Origin: an uncultured Clostridium sp.
GTDB lineage: Bacteria; Bacillota; Clostridia; Clostridiales; Clostridiaceae
Assembly: GCF_910588715.1 (NCBI RefSeq)
Contig: NZ_CAJURG010000001.1
Span: forward strand, 650,101-714,100
Direction: 5' to 3'
DNA length: 64,000 nt
Below are positions 6,700 through 15,546 of this stretch, one piece after another (the first letter of the stretch is position 1; each line of letters starts with the position of its first letter). A program made the translations under genes and the position numbers. The notes under the pieces were generated by a model. That model saw only the letters and a list, made by a program, of their open reading frames with translations, searched no databases and was not told the DNA's origin.

Positions 6700-9300
6700 T
6701 TATTCAGTTTTAATTATGATTTCATCATCTTTACCATCAATTATAACATGAGAACCATAATTAATTTCTCCTGCAATAATTAATCTTGCTAATTTATTTT
6801 CTAAAGTATTTTGAATATATCTCTTAAGTGGTCTTGCTCCATAAATTGGATCATAACCTTCAACTGCTAATATATGCTTAGCTTCTTGTGTAATATCTAA
6901 ACTTATATTTCTATCTTTTAATCTATTAGAAACTTCATTTACAAAAATATCAATAATCTTAGTTATTCCTGCTTCAGATAATGGTTTAAACATTATAATA
7001 TCATCAACTCTGTTTAAGAATTCAGGCTTAAACCTCATTTTCATTTCATTCATTACTTCTTCTCTTATTTGCATATCTATACCATCTTCTGATTTATTCT
7101 CTAAAAGATAGCTACTTCCAATATTAGAAGTCATAATAATAATTGTATTTTTGAAGTCAACAGTTTTACCTTTATTATCTGTAAGTCTACCATCATCTAG
7201 TATTTGTAAGAACATATTAAATACATCTTCATGTGCTTTTTCAATTTCATCAAATAATATTACACTATAAGGCTTTCTTCTAACAGCTTCAGTTAATTGA
7301 CCACCTTCTTCATATCCAACATATCCTGGAGGCGCTCCAACTAATCTAGATACGGCATGCTTCTCCATATACTCAGACATATCTATTCTAATAATATTAT
7401 CTTCAGAATCAAATAAGTTTCTTGCTAAAGTTTTTGCAAGTTCAGTTTTACCTACTCCTGTTGGTCCTAAGAAAATAAATGAACCTATAGGTCTATTTAT
7501 ATCTTTTAATCCTGCTCTTGCTCTAAGAATTGCAGATGTAACAGATGTAATTGCTTCTTCTTGACCAATTACCCTCTTTTGCATTTCATCTTCAAGTCTT
7601 AATAATTTTTCTCTTTCACCTTCTAATAAATTAGATACAGGTATACCGGTCCATCTTGATAAAACTTGTGATACTTCTTCTTCAGTAACTTCCTCTTTTA
7701 ATAAAGCACCTTCATAATTTTCTCTAACTTCAATTTCCATTTGTTCAATAGCAGCTTCTAAACTAGGAATTTCACCATATTGTATTTCTGCTGCTTTATT
7801 GTAATCATATTGTCTTTGAGCTGCTTCAAGATTTCCTCTAGCTTCATCAAGTTTTGCTTTTAGCTCTTTTAATTTTAAAATAGCTCCCTTTTCTCTATCA
7901 AATTTAGCTGTCATTTCATCATTTTTAGCTTTTAGCTCTGAATATTCCTTTTCTAAAGCTTCTAACTTTTTCTTAGAAGATTCATCTTTTTCCCTTGTTA
8001 AAGCTTCTTTTTCTATTTCAAGTTGTACAAGTCTTCTTCTAATTGCATCTAACTCTGCTGGAAGTGAATCTATTTCTGTTCTTATCATAGCTCCAGCTTC
8101 ATCAATTAAATCAATAGCCTTATCTGGTAAATATCTATCTTGAATATATCTATCAGAAAGTTTTGCTGCTGCAACTATAGCTGAATCATGGATTCTAACA
8201 CCATGATGAATTTCAAATCTTTCTTTTAATCCTCTTAAAATTGAAATTGCATCTTCTACTGATGGCTCATCAACAATAACTGGTTGGAATCTTCTTTCAA
8301 GTGCCTTATCTTTTTCAATATATTGTCTATATTCATCAAAAGTAGTTGCACCAATACAATGAAGTTCACCTCTTGCAAGTAATGGCTTAATTAAATTACC
8401 TGCATCCATAGCACCGTCAGTTTTTCCTGCTCCAACAATAGTATGAATTTCATCTATGAATAATATAATCTTACCTTCACTGTTTTGAACCTCTTTTAAA
8501 ACAGCTTTTAATCTTTCTTCAAACTCACCTCTATATTTTGCACCTGCTATAAGAGATCCCATATCTAATGAAAAAATTATTTTATCTTTTAATCCTTCTG
8601 GGACATCCCCTCTTACTATTCTTTCAGCTAATCCTTCAACAATAGCAGTTTTACCAACACCAGGTTCACCTATTAATACTGGATTATTTTTTGTTCTTCT
8701 TGAAAGTATTCTAATAGTTCTTCTTATTTCATCGTCTCTTCCTATTACAGGATCTAATTTATGTTTTTTTGCAAGTTCAACTAAATTAGTACCATACTTA
8801 GCTAAAGCATCATAAGTTCCTTCTGGGTCTTGAGTATCAACTCTTTGACTTCCTCTAACCTCTGATAAAACCTTCATAAAATTATCTTTAGTTACGTTAT
8901 ATTTATTTAATATTTGCTTTACAGGTCCATTTTTATCTACTTCTATAATAGCTAACATTAAATGCTCAACACTAATATAAGAATCTCCAAATTTTTTTGC
9001 TAAATCATCAGCTTTAACAAGAACTTCATCTACTTGTCTTGTTATATAAACTCCTGATCCATTTGCTCCATCACCTGTAACTTTAGGCATTTTGTCTAAA
9101 ACATTTTTTATATCAACCCTCATCATCTTTACGTTTATACCCATTTTTGTAAAGATATTTGGAATTAAGCCATCCTCAGCTTCTATTAATGCAGAAAATA
9201 AATGAATAACATCTATTTGTTGATGATTATATTTTACTGCAGTTAAATTTGCATCATTTAATGCTTGTTGTACTCTTAATGTCATTCTTTCAACATTCAT
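6700..9300 (-). CDS. clpB: ATP-dependent chaperone ClpB
   Basis: A protein-disaggregating AAA+ hexamer that works with DnaK to rescue aggregated proteins in the cytoplasm. The order is complete: Clp N-terminal repeats (1-145), NBD1 with Walker A GEPGVGKT (211-218) and Walker B ILFIDEIH (279-286), the long coiled-coil M domain (about 405-525) that distinguishes ClpB from ClpC/ClpA, and NBD2 with Walker A GPTGVGKT (612-619). At 866 residues it is full length. The start follows an AGAGGTG site. It is transcribed alone, and a CtsR box covers its promoter, so it is heat-inducible. Confidence 0.98.
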   Translation of the reverse strand: MNVERMTLRVQQALNDANLTAVKYNHQQIDVIHLFSALIEAEDGLIPNIFTKMGINVKMMRVDIKNVLDKMPKVTGDGANGSGVYITRQVDEVLVKADDLAKKFGDSYISVEHLMLAIIEVDKNGPVKQILNKYNVTKDNFMKVLSEVRGSQRVDTQDPEGTYDALAKYGTNLVELAKKHKLDPVIGRDDEIRRTIRILSRRTKNNPVLIGEPGVGKTAIVEGLAERIVRGDVPEGLKDKIIFSLDMGSLIAGAKYRGEFEERLKAVLKEVQNSEGKIILFIDEIHTIVGAGKTDGAMDAGNLIKPLLARGELHCIGATTFDEYRQYIEKDKALERRFQPVIVDEPSVEDAISILRGLKERFEIHHGVRIHDSAIVAAAKLSDRYIQDRYLPDKAIDLIDEAGAMIRTEIDSLPAELDAIRRRLVQLEIEKEALTREKDESSKKKLEALEKEYSELKAKNDEMTAKFDREKGAILKLKELKAKLDEARGNLEAAQRQYDYNKAAEIQYGEIPSLEAAIEQMEIEVRENYEGALLKEEVTEEEVSQVLSRWTGIPVSNLLEGEREKLLRLEDEMQKRVIGQEEAITSVTSAILRARAGLKDINRPIGSFIFLGPTGVGKTELAKTLARNLFDSEDNIIRIDMSEYMEKHAVSRLVGAPPGYVGYEEGGQLTEAVRRKPYSVILFDEIEKAHEDVFNMFLQILDDGRLTDNKGKTVDFKNTIIIMTSNIGSSYLLENKSEDGIDMQIREEVMNEMKMRFKPEFLNRVDDIIMFKPLSEAGITKIIDIFVNEVSNRLKDRNISLDITQEAKHILAVEGYDPIYGARPLKRYIQNTLENKLARLIIAGEINYGSHVIIDGKDDEIIIKTE

Positions 9301-9339
9301 TTATATTCACCTCTTATTAATATTCTTAACTTTAATTTT

Positions 9340-9369
9340 ATTTTAATACAAAAGTCAAAGAAAGTCAAA
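9340..9369 (-). promoter_or_regulatory. clpB promoter overlapped by CtsR operator
   Basis: On the plus strand the tandem heptamer AGTCAAA-GAA-AGTCAAA (9353-9369) matches the known CtsR consensus exactly in spacing. On the minus strand the same bases give a -35 TTGACT (9363-9368), with TAAAAT (9340-9345) as -10 at 17 bp. CtsR binding here would block RNA polymerase until heat inactivates it. Confidence 0.9.
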
Positions 9370-9503
9370 GTAAATTTTACTTTTATTTTATGTTAATTTT
9401 TACATAATATAGTATAAAATTTTTATATATTATTTTGTTTTTGATGGTAGTTATTGTTATAATATTTACAAAGGACATTTATATAGAAATTAGAGGTGAA
9501 ATT

Positions 9504-11570
9504 TTGAGAAGAGAGTATATAAATTATCCCTTTGATTTACCTATAAAAATCTCATATTTTAATATAAAAAATTATCCAACTCATTGGCATAATTCAATTG
9601 AGATTATATATGTTTTAAAGGGTTCTTTACACATTAAAATAGATACAGATTCATTTACATTAAATGAACGTGAGGTTGAAATAATAAACTCAGATGAATC
9701 TCATGAAATTCAAGGAATAGGCGATAATAAAGTATTAATTTTTAATATAGACCCATTTTTTTTCGAAAAATATTATAAAGATATAAATAATATATTTTTC
9801 TATACAAATTCAAATGATGATGAAGATCAAAATGGGCCTGAATATGAAGAGTTAAAATCTATTTTATCTCAAATGCTTTGCGAATATGTTCAAAAGCTAG
9901 AAGATTATGATGAGGAAATAGAAAAGCTTCTTATAACACTTCTTTATCATCTTGTTAATAACTTTCATTATTTAACTCATGAAAAGGAAGAATTAAAAGA
10001 AAAAAAGGATCAATTAGATAGATACCATAGAATTTCTAAATATATATATAATAATTATAATAATAATATTACGCTTCAGGAAATTGCAAAAAAGGAATTC
10101 TTAAGTCCTCATTACTTATCACATGAAATAAAATATGCTACAGGCTATAGCTTTACGGATTTAATTAATTTAACTAGAATTGAAGAATCTATAAAACTTT
10201 TATTAGATAGTGATATGAGTATATCTGAAATATCTGATGAAATAGGTTTTTCACATGTGCGTTATTTTAATAAAAACTTTAAGTATTATTATGGTTGCAC
10301 TCCTCTACAATATAGAAAAAAATATGCTACTTCTGAAAAAGAATATGAGCTTTCAAAAAAGCTTATAGAACTTTCTCTTAATGATGCTCTTGAATCACTT
10401 TCTTATAGCTTAGAAAATTATAATAGATTTAATTTTGAAAATAAACTTTGGAATATCCATGTTGATGTTGATAAAGTTTTAAATCCATTAGAAACTAGCT
10501 TTAAAGAATATATTAATCTAGGGGAATCCTTTGACCTTTTAATCGAAGATAATAAAGACATATTAGAAGAAATACAAGAAGAAATACATTTTGAATATGG
10601 TCGTCTTGAAAAAATGTTTCATAGTGATATGGGAGTATTTTTAGATTCTGATTTTTATAATTGGAATAAAGCAAAAGGTGTATTAGAATTTTTATCTAAT
10701 ATTTCACTAAAGCCACTTATATTACTTGATAATTTAGATTATTCTTTTGAAAAATATATTAATATTTTAAATAGTTTTTTAGAATATTTTAAAGAACTTG
10801 ATATAGTAGATATAACTGACTTTAAATTTCAATTTGACTCTAGATTATCTGAAGAAATCAAAAATAATTTACGTGATTATATAAAAAATTATCATGAATT
10901 AGATGTTTGTGAAGTTGATTTTACAGCTAACTCTAATTTAAATTCAATTTATGATACTGCCTATATGCTTCCATATATAATTCACAGTACTATATTTAAA
11001 ACTAATTCTTTAAATTTTCTTAAAGCTTTTGATGTTCTTGGAAAAGAAATAAATATTACAAATGAAGTTTTTATAGGTGCTCCGGGAATAGCTAATGATA
11101 TGGGAATTAGGAAACCATCATATTATGCATATTATCTATTAAGTAAATTAGGAAATTTTATAATTGCTCTTGATGATGGATATATTGTTACAAAGTCAGA
11201 TAATTATTATGCTATCCTTTTATATTCTCATAATGATGATGTTAATAAATTAGCTAGTTATGAAGATATATATCAAAAAGGTGAAATAAAAAAATCCTTT
11301 GAGAGAAAATATTCACTTAATATAGTAAATATAAAAAATTCTACTAGAATTATTACCTATGAAGTTAATGAATCTACAGGATCATCTTATAACTATTGGT
11401 TAGCTATGGGGTCCCCTGATAGACTTAGTAAAGAAGAAAAAGAAATCCTTCATAAAGCTTCTTATCCTAAAATAGAATTTAAATATTCTAAAAAAAGTTC
11501 AGTTTTAAATATAATTACTAACCTTAAAGGTTATGGTGCTAAGCTAATAGTTTTAAAAAATATAAAATAG
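9504..11570 (+). CDS. AraC family regulator with cupin and GH39-like domain
   Basis: A 688-residue transcription regulator. The N-terminus is a cupin sugar-sensing domain (THWHNSIEIIYVLKGSLHI, first 80 residues). Two AraC HTH motifs follow at about 165-270 (ITLQEIAKKEFLSPHYLSHEI and MSISEISDEIGFSHVRYFNK). The last 400 residues look like the TIM-barrel and beta-sandwich of GH39 beta-xylosidases (VDVDKVLNPL, YNWNKAKGVLEFL), an architecture known in Firmicute AraC proteins. I chose the TTG at 9504, 7 bases after AGAGGTG; upstream codons to 9435 lack a ribosome site. No sugar genes flank it, so its target is not evident. Confidence 0.85.
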   Translation: MRREYINYPFDLPIKISYFNIKNYPTHWHNSIEIIYVLKGSLHIKIDTDSFTLNEREVEIINSDESHEIQGIGDNKVLIFNIDPFFFEKYYKDINNIFFYTNSNDDEDQNGPEYEELKSILSQMLCEYVQKLEDYDEEIEKLLITLLYHLVNNFHYLTHEKEELKEKKDQLDRYHRISKYIYNNYNNNITLQEIAKKEFLSPHYLSHEIKYATGYSFTDLINLTRIEESIKLLLDSDMSISEISDEIGFSHVRYFNKNFKYYYGCTPLQYRKKYATSEKEYELSKKLIELSLNDALESLSYSLENYNRFNFENKLWNIHVDVDKVLNPLETSFKEYINLGESFDLLIEDNKDILEEIQEEIHFEYGRLEKMFHSDMGVFLDSDFYNWNKAKGVLEFLSNISLKPLILLDNLDYSFEKYINILNSFLEYFKELDIVDITDFKFQFDSRLSEEIKNNLRDYIKNYHELDVCEVDFTANSNLNSIYDTAYMLPYIIHSTIFKTNSLNFLKAFDVLGKEINITNEVFIGAPGIANDMGIRKPSYYAYYLLSKLGNFIIALDDGYIVTKSDNYYAILLYSHNDDVNKLASYEDIYQKGEIKKSFERKYSLNIVNIKNSTRIITYEVNESTGSSYNYWLAMGSPDRLSKEEKEILHKASYPKIEFKYSKKSSVLNIITNLKGYGAKLIVLKNIK

Positions 11571-11693
11571 TGTACTTAAAACAGCTTTTTTATGTGTTTT
11601 TATGCTTTTTATATATATTTAACTTTAAATAATTAGCACTTATTGTACTAAAACTACAGCATCTACATGAATACATTATTTTTATTTTTTAGC

Positions 11694-11699
11694 TATAAT
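11694..11699 (+). promoter_or_regulatory. possible -10 element for the small ORF
   Basis: A perfect TATAAT 37 bp before the 32-codon ORF. No good -35 is visible. Confidence 0.35.
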
Positions 11700-11735
11700 A
11701 ATAGTATAAATTTGTTTTTATGAAAGGATGTTTTT

Positions 11736-11834
11736 ATGAGGGGGCTATTTTTCAATCCGTCACTATTAAGTGATACCAAATCAAAATGGGCTTTTTGGAT
11801 TTGGATTTCTAATTTCTTGCATCATGATAACTAA
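11736..11834 (+). CDS. putative 32-residue hydrophobic small protein
   Basis: ATG at 11736, 7 bases after AAAGGA, and TAA at 11832. The peptide starts MRGLFFNPSLLSDTKSK, continues with a Trp-rich hydrophobic stretch (WAFWIWISNFL) and ends HHDN. It has a possible -10 in front and the strong bidirectional terminator 11871-11908 behind, so it is arranged as an independent gene facing the XRE-TPR regulators. It could be a small membrane peptide or a signalling peptide, or a chance ORF. I do not recognise a family. Confidence 0.45.
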   Translation: MRGLFFNPSLLSDTKSKWAFWIWISNFLHHDN

Positions 11835-11870
11835 ATTTTTATTATGACATTAAATAATTAATTATAATAT

Positions 11871-11908
11871 AAAAAAATAGAGAAGTTTTAAACTTCTCTA
11901 TTTTTTTA
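11871..11908. terminator. bidirectional terminator
   Basis: A stem with AAATAGAGAAGTT arms flanked by A and T runs on both sides, between the small ORF and the convergent XRE-TPR gene. Confidence 0.85.
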
Positions 11909-11910
11909 TA

Positions 11911-13170
11911 TTATAATTTTTTTTCAATATTTACTGCTAATGTAAAATATTTAATAGACTCTTTTAATTCCCCTAAATTATAATAAAGTTCAGCCATTTC
12001 ATTATATCTCTTATATCTTTCTTCGCTACTAGCAAATCTAAATAAAAAGTCAGTTGCTAAATTCATGTACATTTCAGCTTGTATAAATTCGCCCTTCTTT
12101 TGATATATCATTCCTTTAAAATAATATCCTTTTTCAATAAGCTTTATCTCATCTATATCGATAGCTAAGTCTAATGCTTCATCAGCATATTTAAATGCTT
12201 CTTCATATTTCCCATTATTATATAATGAAGTAATGCACTCTACTAAAAATTCAGCACAACCTTTTTTATCTTCTCTTGGATAAATTTCTATAGCATCATT
12301 TATTTCTCTCATAGCCTTTTCAAATTGTTTAACTTCAAAGTATATATTTCCATTCTTACCTCTAAATTTAGCTAATTCCTTTAAGTCATCTTTTTTATAT
12401 TCAAAAGCTTTATTTAAATATCTTTCAGCTTCAACCTTATATAATAAAATATTTAAAATAGCAAACTCATGGTAAAAGTCCCCTCTTGACTTATCATCAA
12501 ACATATCCACAAATTCTAATACTTTTTTTAAAGATTTATATGCCTTTTCTATTTCTTTAATATTTTTATAACAAATACCTTCATAAAAACATGCATAAAT
12601 ATAGCTTTTTTTATCTTCTATATAACTATTTTCATAAACCTCTCTTGTCCTACAAAAATAACTTATTGCTTCATGATATTCTTCAGTTTTCATAAAGAAT
12701 GTTCCCATATCATTATAATAAACAATTATTTCATCATCAGATTTACTTGATTGATATAATTCATAATATTTAGAAATCAAAAGCTGAATATTTTCTATAC
12801 TATTATTATTAATATATATTTCAAATAAAAAGTGAGTTAGTATTAATGATAAATCATTAAATCCATATTTAGAAGAATACTCTAAATTATAATTTAATAT
12901 TTTTTTTAATTTTTCAACTGAATAAGCTGATTTTTTTATATCTTCAATATTATATTTTATCTGATCATATACATCTCTTACTAAATAGCTATAATCTACT
13001 TTTAACTTTTCAGCAATATATCTAAGAGACTCATCATCAACTTTAATTTTTCCATTTTCTATGCAACTCATCTTTGAAATAGAAATTTTATCGCCGCATA
13101 ATTCTTTTAATGTTATTCCTTTATAAATCCTAGATCTTTTAATTTTTTCCCCTGTTGATAATATTTCCAT
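11911..13170 (-). CDS. XRE-family HTH regulator with TPR domain (copy 1)
   Basis: 419 residues: an N-terminal Cro/C1-type HTH (about 8-62, GEKIKRSRIYKGITLKEL and ISKMSCIENGKIKVDDESL) and then a long array of helical tetratricopeptide-like repeats to the end (for example EEAFKYADEALDLAIDIDE, GEFIQAEMYMNLATDFLFR, GELKESIKYFTLAVNIEKK). This is the layout of RRNPP regulators such as PlcR and NprR, whose TPR groove binds short peptides. It lies 16 bp behind its paralogue in one operon and has its own GGGGGT ribosome site. Its HTH is more divergent than that of copy 2. Target genes are unknown. Confidence 0.88.
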   Translation of the reverse strand: MEILSTGEKIKRSRIYKGITLKELCGDKISISKMSCIENGKIKVDDESLRYIAEKLKVDYSYLVRDVYDQIKYNIEDIKKSAYSVEKLKKILNYNLEYSSKYGFNDLSLILTHFLFEIYINNNSIENIQLLISKYYELYQSSKSDDEIIVYYNDMGTFFMKTEEYHEAISYFCRTREVYENSYIEDKKSYIYACFYEGICYKNIKEIEKAYKSLKKVLEFVDMFDDKSRGDFYHEFAILNILLYKVEAERYLNKAFEYKKDDLKELAKFRGKNGNIYFEVKQFEKAMREINDAIEIYPREDKKGCAEFLVECITSLYNNGKYEEAFKYADEALDLAIDIDEIKLIEKGYYFKGMIYQKKGEFIQAEMYMNLATDFLFRFASSEERYKRYNEMAELYYNLGELKESIKYFTLAVNIEKKL

Positions 13171-13186
13171 GTCTACCCCCAGATAA

Positions 13187-14488
13187 TTAATTATTTAATA
13201 TGCCTAAACTTCTAAAAATACCTACACCTTCAGCTAAATACCTAGCTGCCTCAGCCTCTCTTTTTTCTCCAATATAATATCTTCCAATAAGTATTGATAT
13301 TTCAGCTGCTTTTTTATCTAGTGAATTTGATTTTGCTATATTAAATGTTTTTAATAATATACACTCTGCTTCATCAAGATCACCTTTTATTATATATAAT
13401 CTATAATGCAAGATATTTTTTTCTATTATTTGTTCTAAGTTGCTTTCATCAATAAGATTATCAATTTCTAAAAGAACTTCTTCACATTTTATTATTTCCT
13501 TTAATTTAATATATCCTTCACATATATTAATTAAAGTTTCTATTACGTTAGTATCTCTATTTTTAATTCTAATTTCTTTTGCTATTTGATAATGTTTAAA
13601 TGCTTCTTCAATATTATCAAATTCAAAGAATAGCTTTCCTAAGTTATTTTCAATAGTTGATACTTTTTTTTCTTCTTGCAACTCATTATACACTTCTAAA
13701 GTCTTTTTAGAATATTTTATAGCATTTTCTATATCACCTTTTTTATTATATTCTTGTGATAATAACAGTAATATCTTACCATACTCTTCTCTATTTTGAA
13801 CTTGTTCAAACTTCTCTTTAGCTAAAAAGGCATAATCTATAGCTTTTTTTATATTATCAACTTTAAAGTAGCTTTCAGCCATTTGATAATATATTTCTCC
13901 CAAAATGGAATCATTTCCAATATTGTTGTCTAAATATAATCTCTCTGCTTGTTTTAAATAACTTGTGGCAGAATTATATGCCTTTAATTTTAAAGTTATT
14001 TTACCTAAATTTAAAAATGTATTAATAATTTGCTCATAATTATTTTTCTTTATAAAAATTACATTTGCTGATAAATATAATTGCTGAGCTAAAACTAATT
14101 CATTTTTTTCTTTATAAATATTAGCTCTTAAAAATAAATTTTTAGCTCTTCTATATTCTAAATTATACTTCTCTGCATAATATAATGCATTTTCTATGTA
14201 TTTTTCTGCTGTTACATAATCAGAATTTAAAATATATGTTTCTGCCATTTGCTCATAATAAACACATATTTTTTCTGCTTGTGTTTCCTCAGATTCCATT
14301 AAATATTCTACTGAAGTTTGTAGTGAATTTGATAAATACTCTAATAAATCCATAGATGGGTTAGATCTTCCAGACTCAACTAAGCTTATTTGTCCTGGTG
14401 TAATTCTATCCCCTGCTAAATCCTTTAGTGTCATTTCTAATTCTTTTCTACGTCTTTTAATCTTTTCACCTAAAGTAAGTATCTCCAT
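13187..14488 (-). CDS. XRE-family HTH regulator with TPR domain (copy 2)
   Basis: 433 residues with the same order as the downstream gene. A well-conserved HTH (8-62; RRRKELEMTLKDLAG, ITPGQISLVESGRSNPSMDLL) is followed by roughly nine TPR-like helical pairs (DYVTAEKYIENALYYAEKY, NIKKAIDYAFLAKEKFEQ, DIENAIKYSKKTLEVYNEL, NIEEAFKHYQIAKEIRIKN). The start follows AAAGGAAG. The pair probably arose by duplication, since both begin MEIL-xx-GEKIKR. A TATAAT-like -10 lies upstream around 14546-14551. Family knowledge suggests a peptide-responsive or general regulator; the ligand is not shown by the sequence. Confidence 0.88.
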   Translation of the reverse strand: MEILTLGEKIKRRRKELEMTLKDLAGDRITPGQISLVESGRSNPSMDLLEYLSNSLQTSVEYLMESEETQAEKICVYYEQMAETYILNSDYVTAEKYIENALYYAEKYNLEYRRAKNLFLRANIYKEKNELVLAQQLYLSANVIFIKKNNYEQIINTFLNLGKITLKLKAYNSATSYLKQAERLYLDNNIGNDSILGEIYYQMAESYFKVDNIKKAIDYAFLAKEKFEQVQNREEYGKILLLLSQEYNKKGDIENAIKYSKKTLEVYNELQEEKKVSTIENNLGKLFFEFDNIEEAFKHYQIAKEIRIKNRDTNVIETLINICEGYIKLKEIIKCEEVLLEIDNLIDESNLEQIIEKNILHYRLYIIKGDLDEAECILLKTFNIAKSNSLDKKAAEISILIGRYYIGEKREAEAARYLAEGVGIFRSLGILNN

Positions 14489-14618
14489 TGCATAATCTTC
14501 CTTTACAAATATTTATATAAACTCAAAGATTTCTTATTATACTTACCATTATATCACACAGAGTACTAAAAAGAATATATTTTCGAGTATTAATTTCAAT
14601 TATACTTAAAATAATACA

Positions 14619-14648
14619 AAAAACTGCTATAGATTTCTATAGCAGTTT
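14619..14648 (-). terminator. terminator after the YtxH-like gene
   Basis: Stem with AAACTGCTATAGA arm and a T run on the minus strand directly after the stop codon. Confidence 0.85.
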
Positions 14649-14653
14649 AAATA

Positions 14654-14827
14654 TTAATTTATATAATCTAATATATTATCACAAACATCTCCAGCTGCAC
14701 ATCTTAGTCTCTTGCTAGTTCTTTTTATGTTTCTTTGAGTCTTTTTATCTAACTCTGGTACAATCATCATTCCTATTGTTACTCCTAAAATAGTTCCTAT
14801 TGCTAAACTCTTAATTACTTTTCCCAC
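14654..14827 (-). CDS. YtxH-like small membrane protein
   Basis: A 57-residue protein with one N-terminal hydrophobic segment rich in Gly/Ile (SLAIGTILGVTIGMMIVPEL) followed by a basic, helical tail (DKKTQRNIKRTSKRLRC). This is the YtxH/gas-vesicle-like single-span pattern, usually membrane- or envelope-associated, with no established biochemical role. The GTG at 14827 lies 6 bases after AGAGGTG; an upstream GTG at 14836 is inside that site. It is flanked by its own terminator, so it is monocistronic or the end of a short transcript. Confidence 0.7.
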   Translation of the reverse strand: MGKVIKSLAIGTILGVTIGMMIVPELDKKTQRNIKRTSKRLRCAAGDVCDNILDYIN

Positions 14828-14902
14828 AAATAACACCTCTTTATGTTTATTTATAAAAATAGTATGTGTATTTTAAATTAAAATAATCATATATTATTCT
14901 AA

Positions 14903-15526
14903 TTAAATATTTATATCAAGAGCTTCCTTTGCTAATCTGTCAGCTAAATCGTTATACTTATGTCCACTATGCCCTTTTATTTTTTTAAATCTTATCTTTA
15001 TTTCTTTCATTTTGCCTTGCATAAATTCATTATATTCAGAAGTAATTCTATTATTTCTTTTCCAAGTCCCAATGGCCCAAGACTCAACACCTTGATAATC
15101 ATATCCTATTGTAACCTCTTTAAATCCATTTTTAAGAGCATATTCTACTGCCATTTTTGCTCCTAAAACTTCCCCAGAAACATTTCTTAAAGAAACAGCT
15201 TCTTTATCAAAACCTATTCCCTTATCTTTATATATTATTTCTCCATCTTTAACGGCTACTAATCCATAAGAATAATTTCCTTTAGAAACTATAAAACTTC
15301 CATCTACGTATATAAACAATCCATCTTCATTTTCTGTTTTCTCTTTGTTATTTTCATTTTCTTTTCCTTCTGAATTTAATTTAATAAAATTAAGTGCCTC
15401 TTCCTTTGTAGTAAAGCTTTTATATATAGCTCCCTTAAAACCTATAACTTCCTTTTTACATTCATCCCAAGATGTAAATATCTTAGGTTCTCCTGTTTTC
15501 CCTTTATAAACAGCATAGTATTTCAA
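14903..15526 (-). CDS. rnhA: ribonuclease H with viroplasmin-type N-terminal domain
   Basis: Cleaves the RNA strand of RNA:DNA hybrids. The N-terminal 45 residues (YYAVYKGKTGEPKIFTSW, then FKGAIYKSFTTKEEALNFI) form the caulimovirus viroplasmin/hybrid-binding domain. After an acidic Glu/Asn linker comes the RNase H fold with its four acidic residues: D in FIYVDGSF, E in SGEVLGAKMA, D in GYDYQGVES and D in YNDLADRLAKEAL, with H in KGHSGHKYND. I favour the TTG at 15526 because AAAGGA is about 8 bases before it; an ATG at 15535 lies too close to that site. It probably shares a transcript with the DUF1232 gene just upstream. Confidence 0.9.
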   Translation of the reverse strand: MKYYAVYKGKTGEPKIFTSWDECKKEVIGFKGAIYKSFTTKEEALNFIKLNSEGKENENNKEKTENEDGLFIYVDGSFIVSKGNYSYGLVAVKDGEIIYKDKGIGFDKEAVSLRNVSGEVLGAKMAVEYALKNGFKEVTIGYDYQGVESWAIGTWKRNNRITSEYNEFMQGKMKEIKIRFKKIKGHSGHKYNDLADRLAKEALDINI

Positions 15527-15546
15527 AACAATCATCCTTTCAATAT

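Noticed and set aside
9435..9503. Extra 23-residue hydrophobic N-terminus on the AraC regulator, suggesting a membrane anchor
   Set aside because: No ribosome site; the TTG at 9504 has AGAGGTG at the right distance, so the regulator is soluble.
11720..11773. 17-codon ORF overlapping the 32-codon ORF in another frame
   Set aside because: No ribosome site precedes its ATG; the AAAGGA site fits the longer frame instead.
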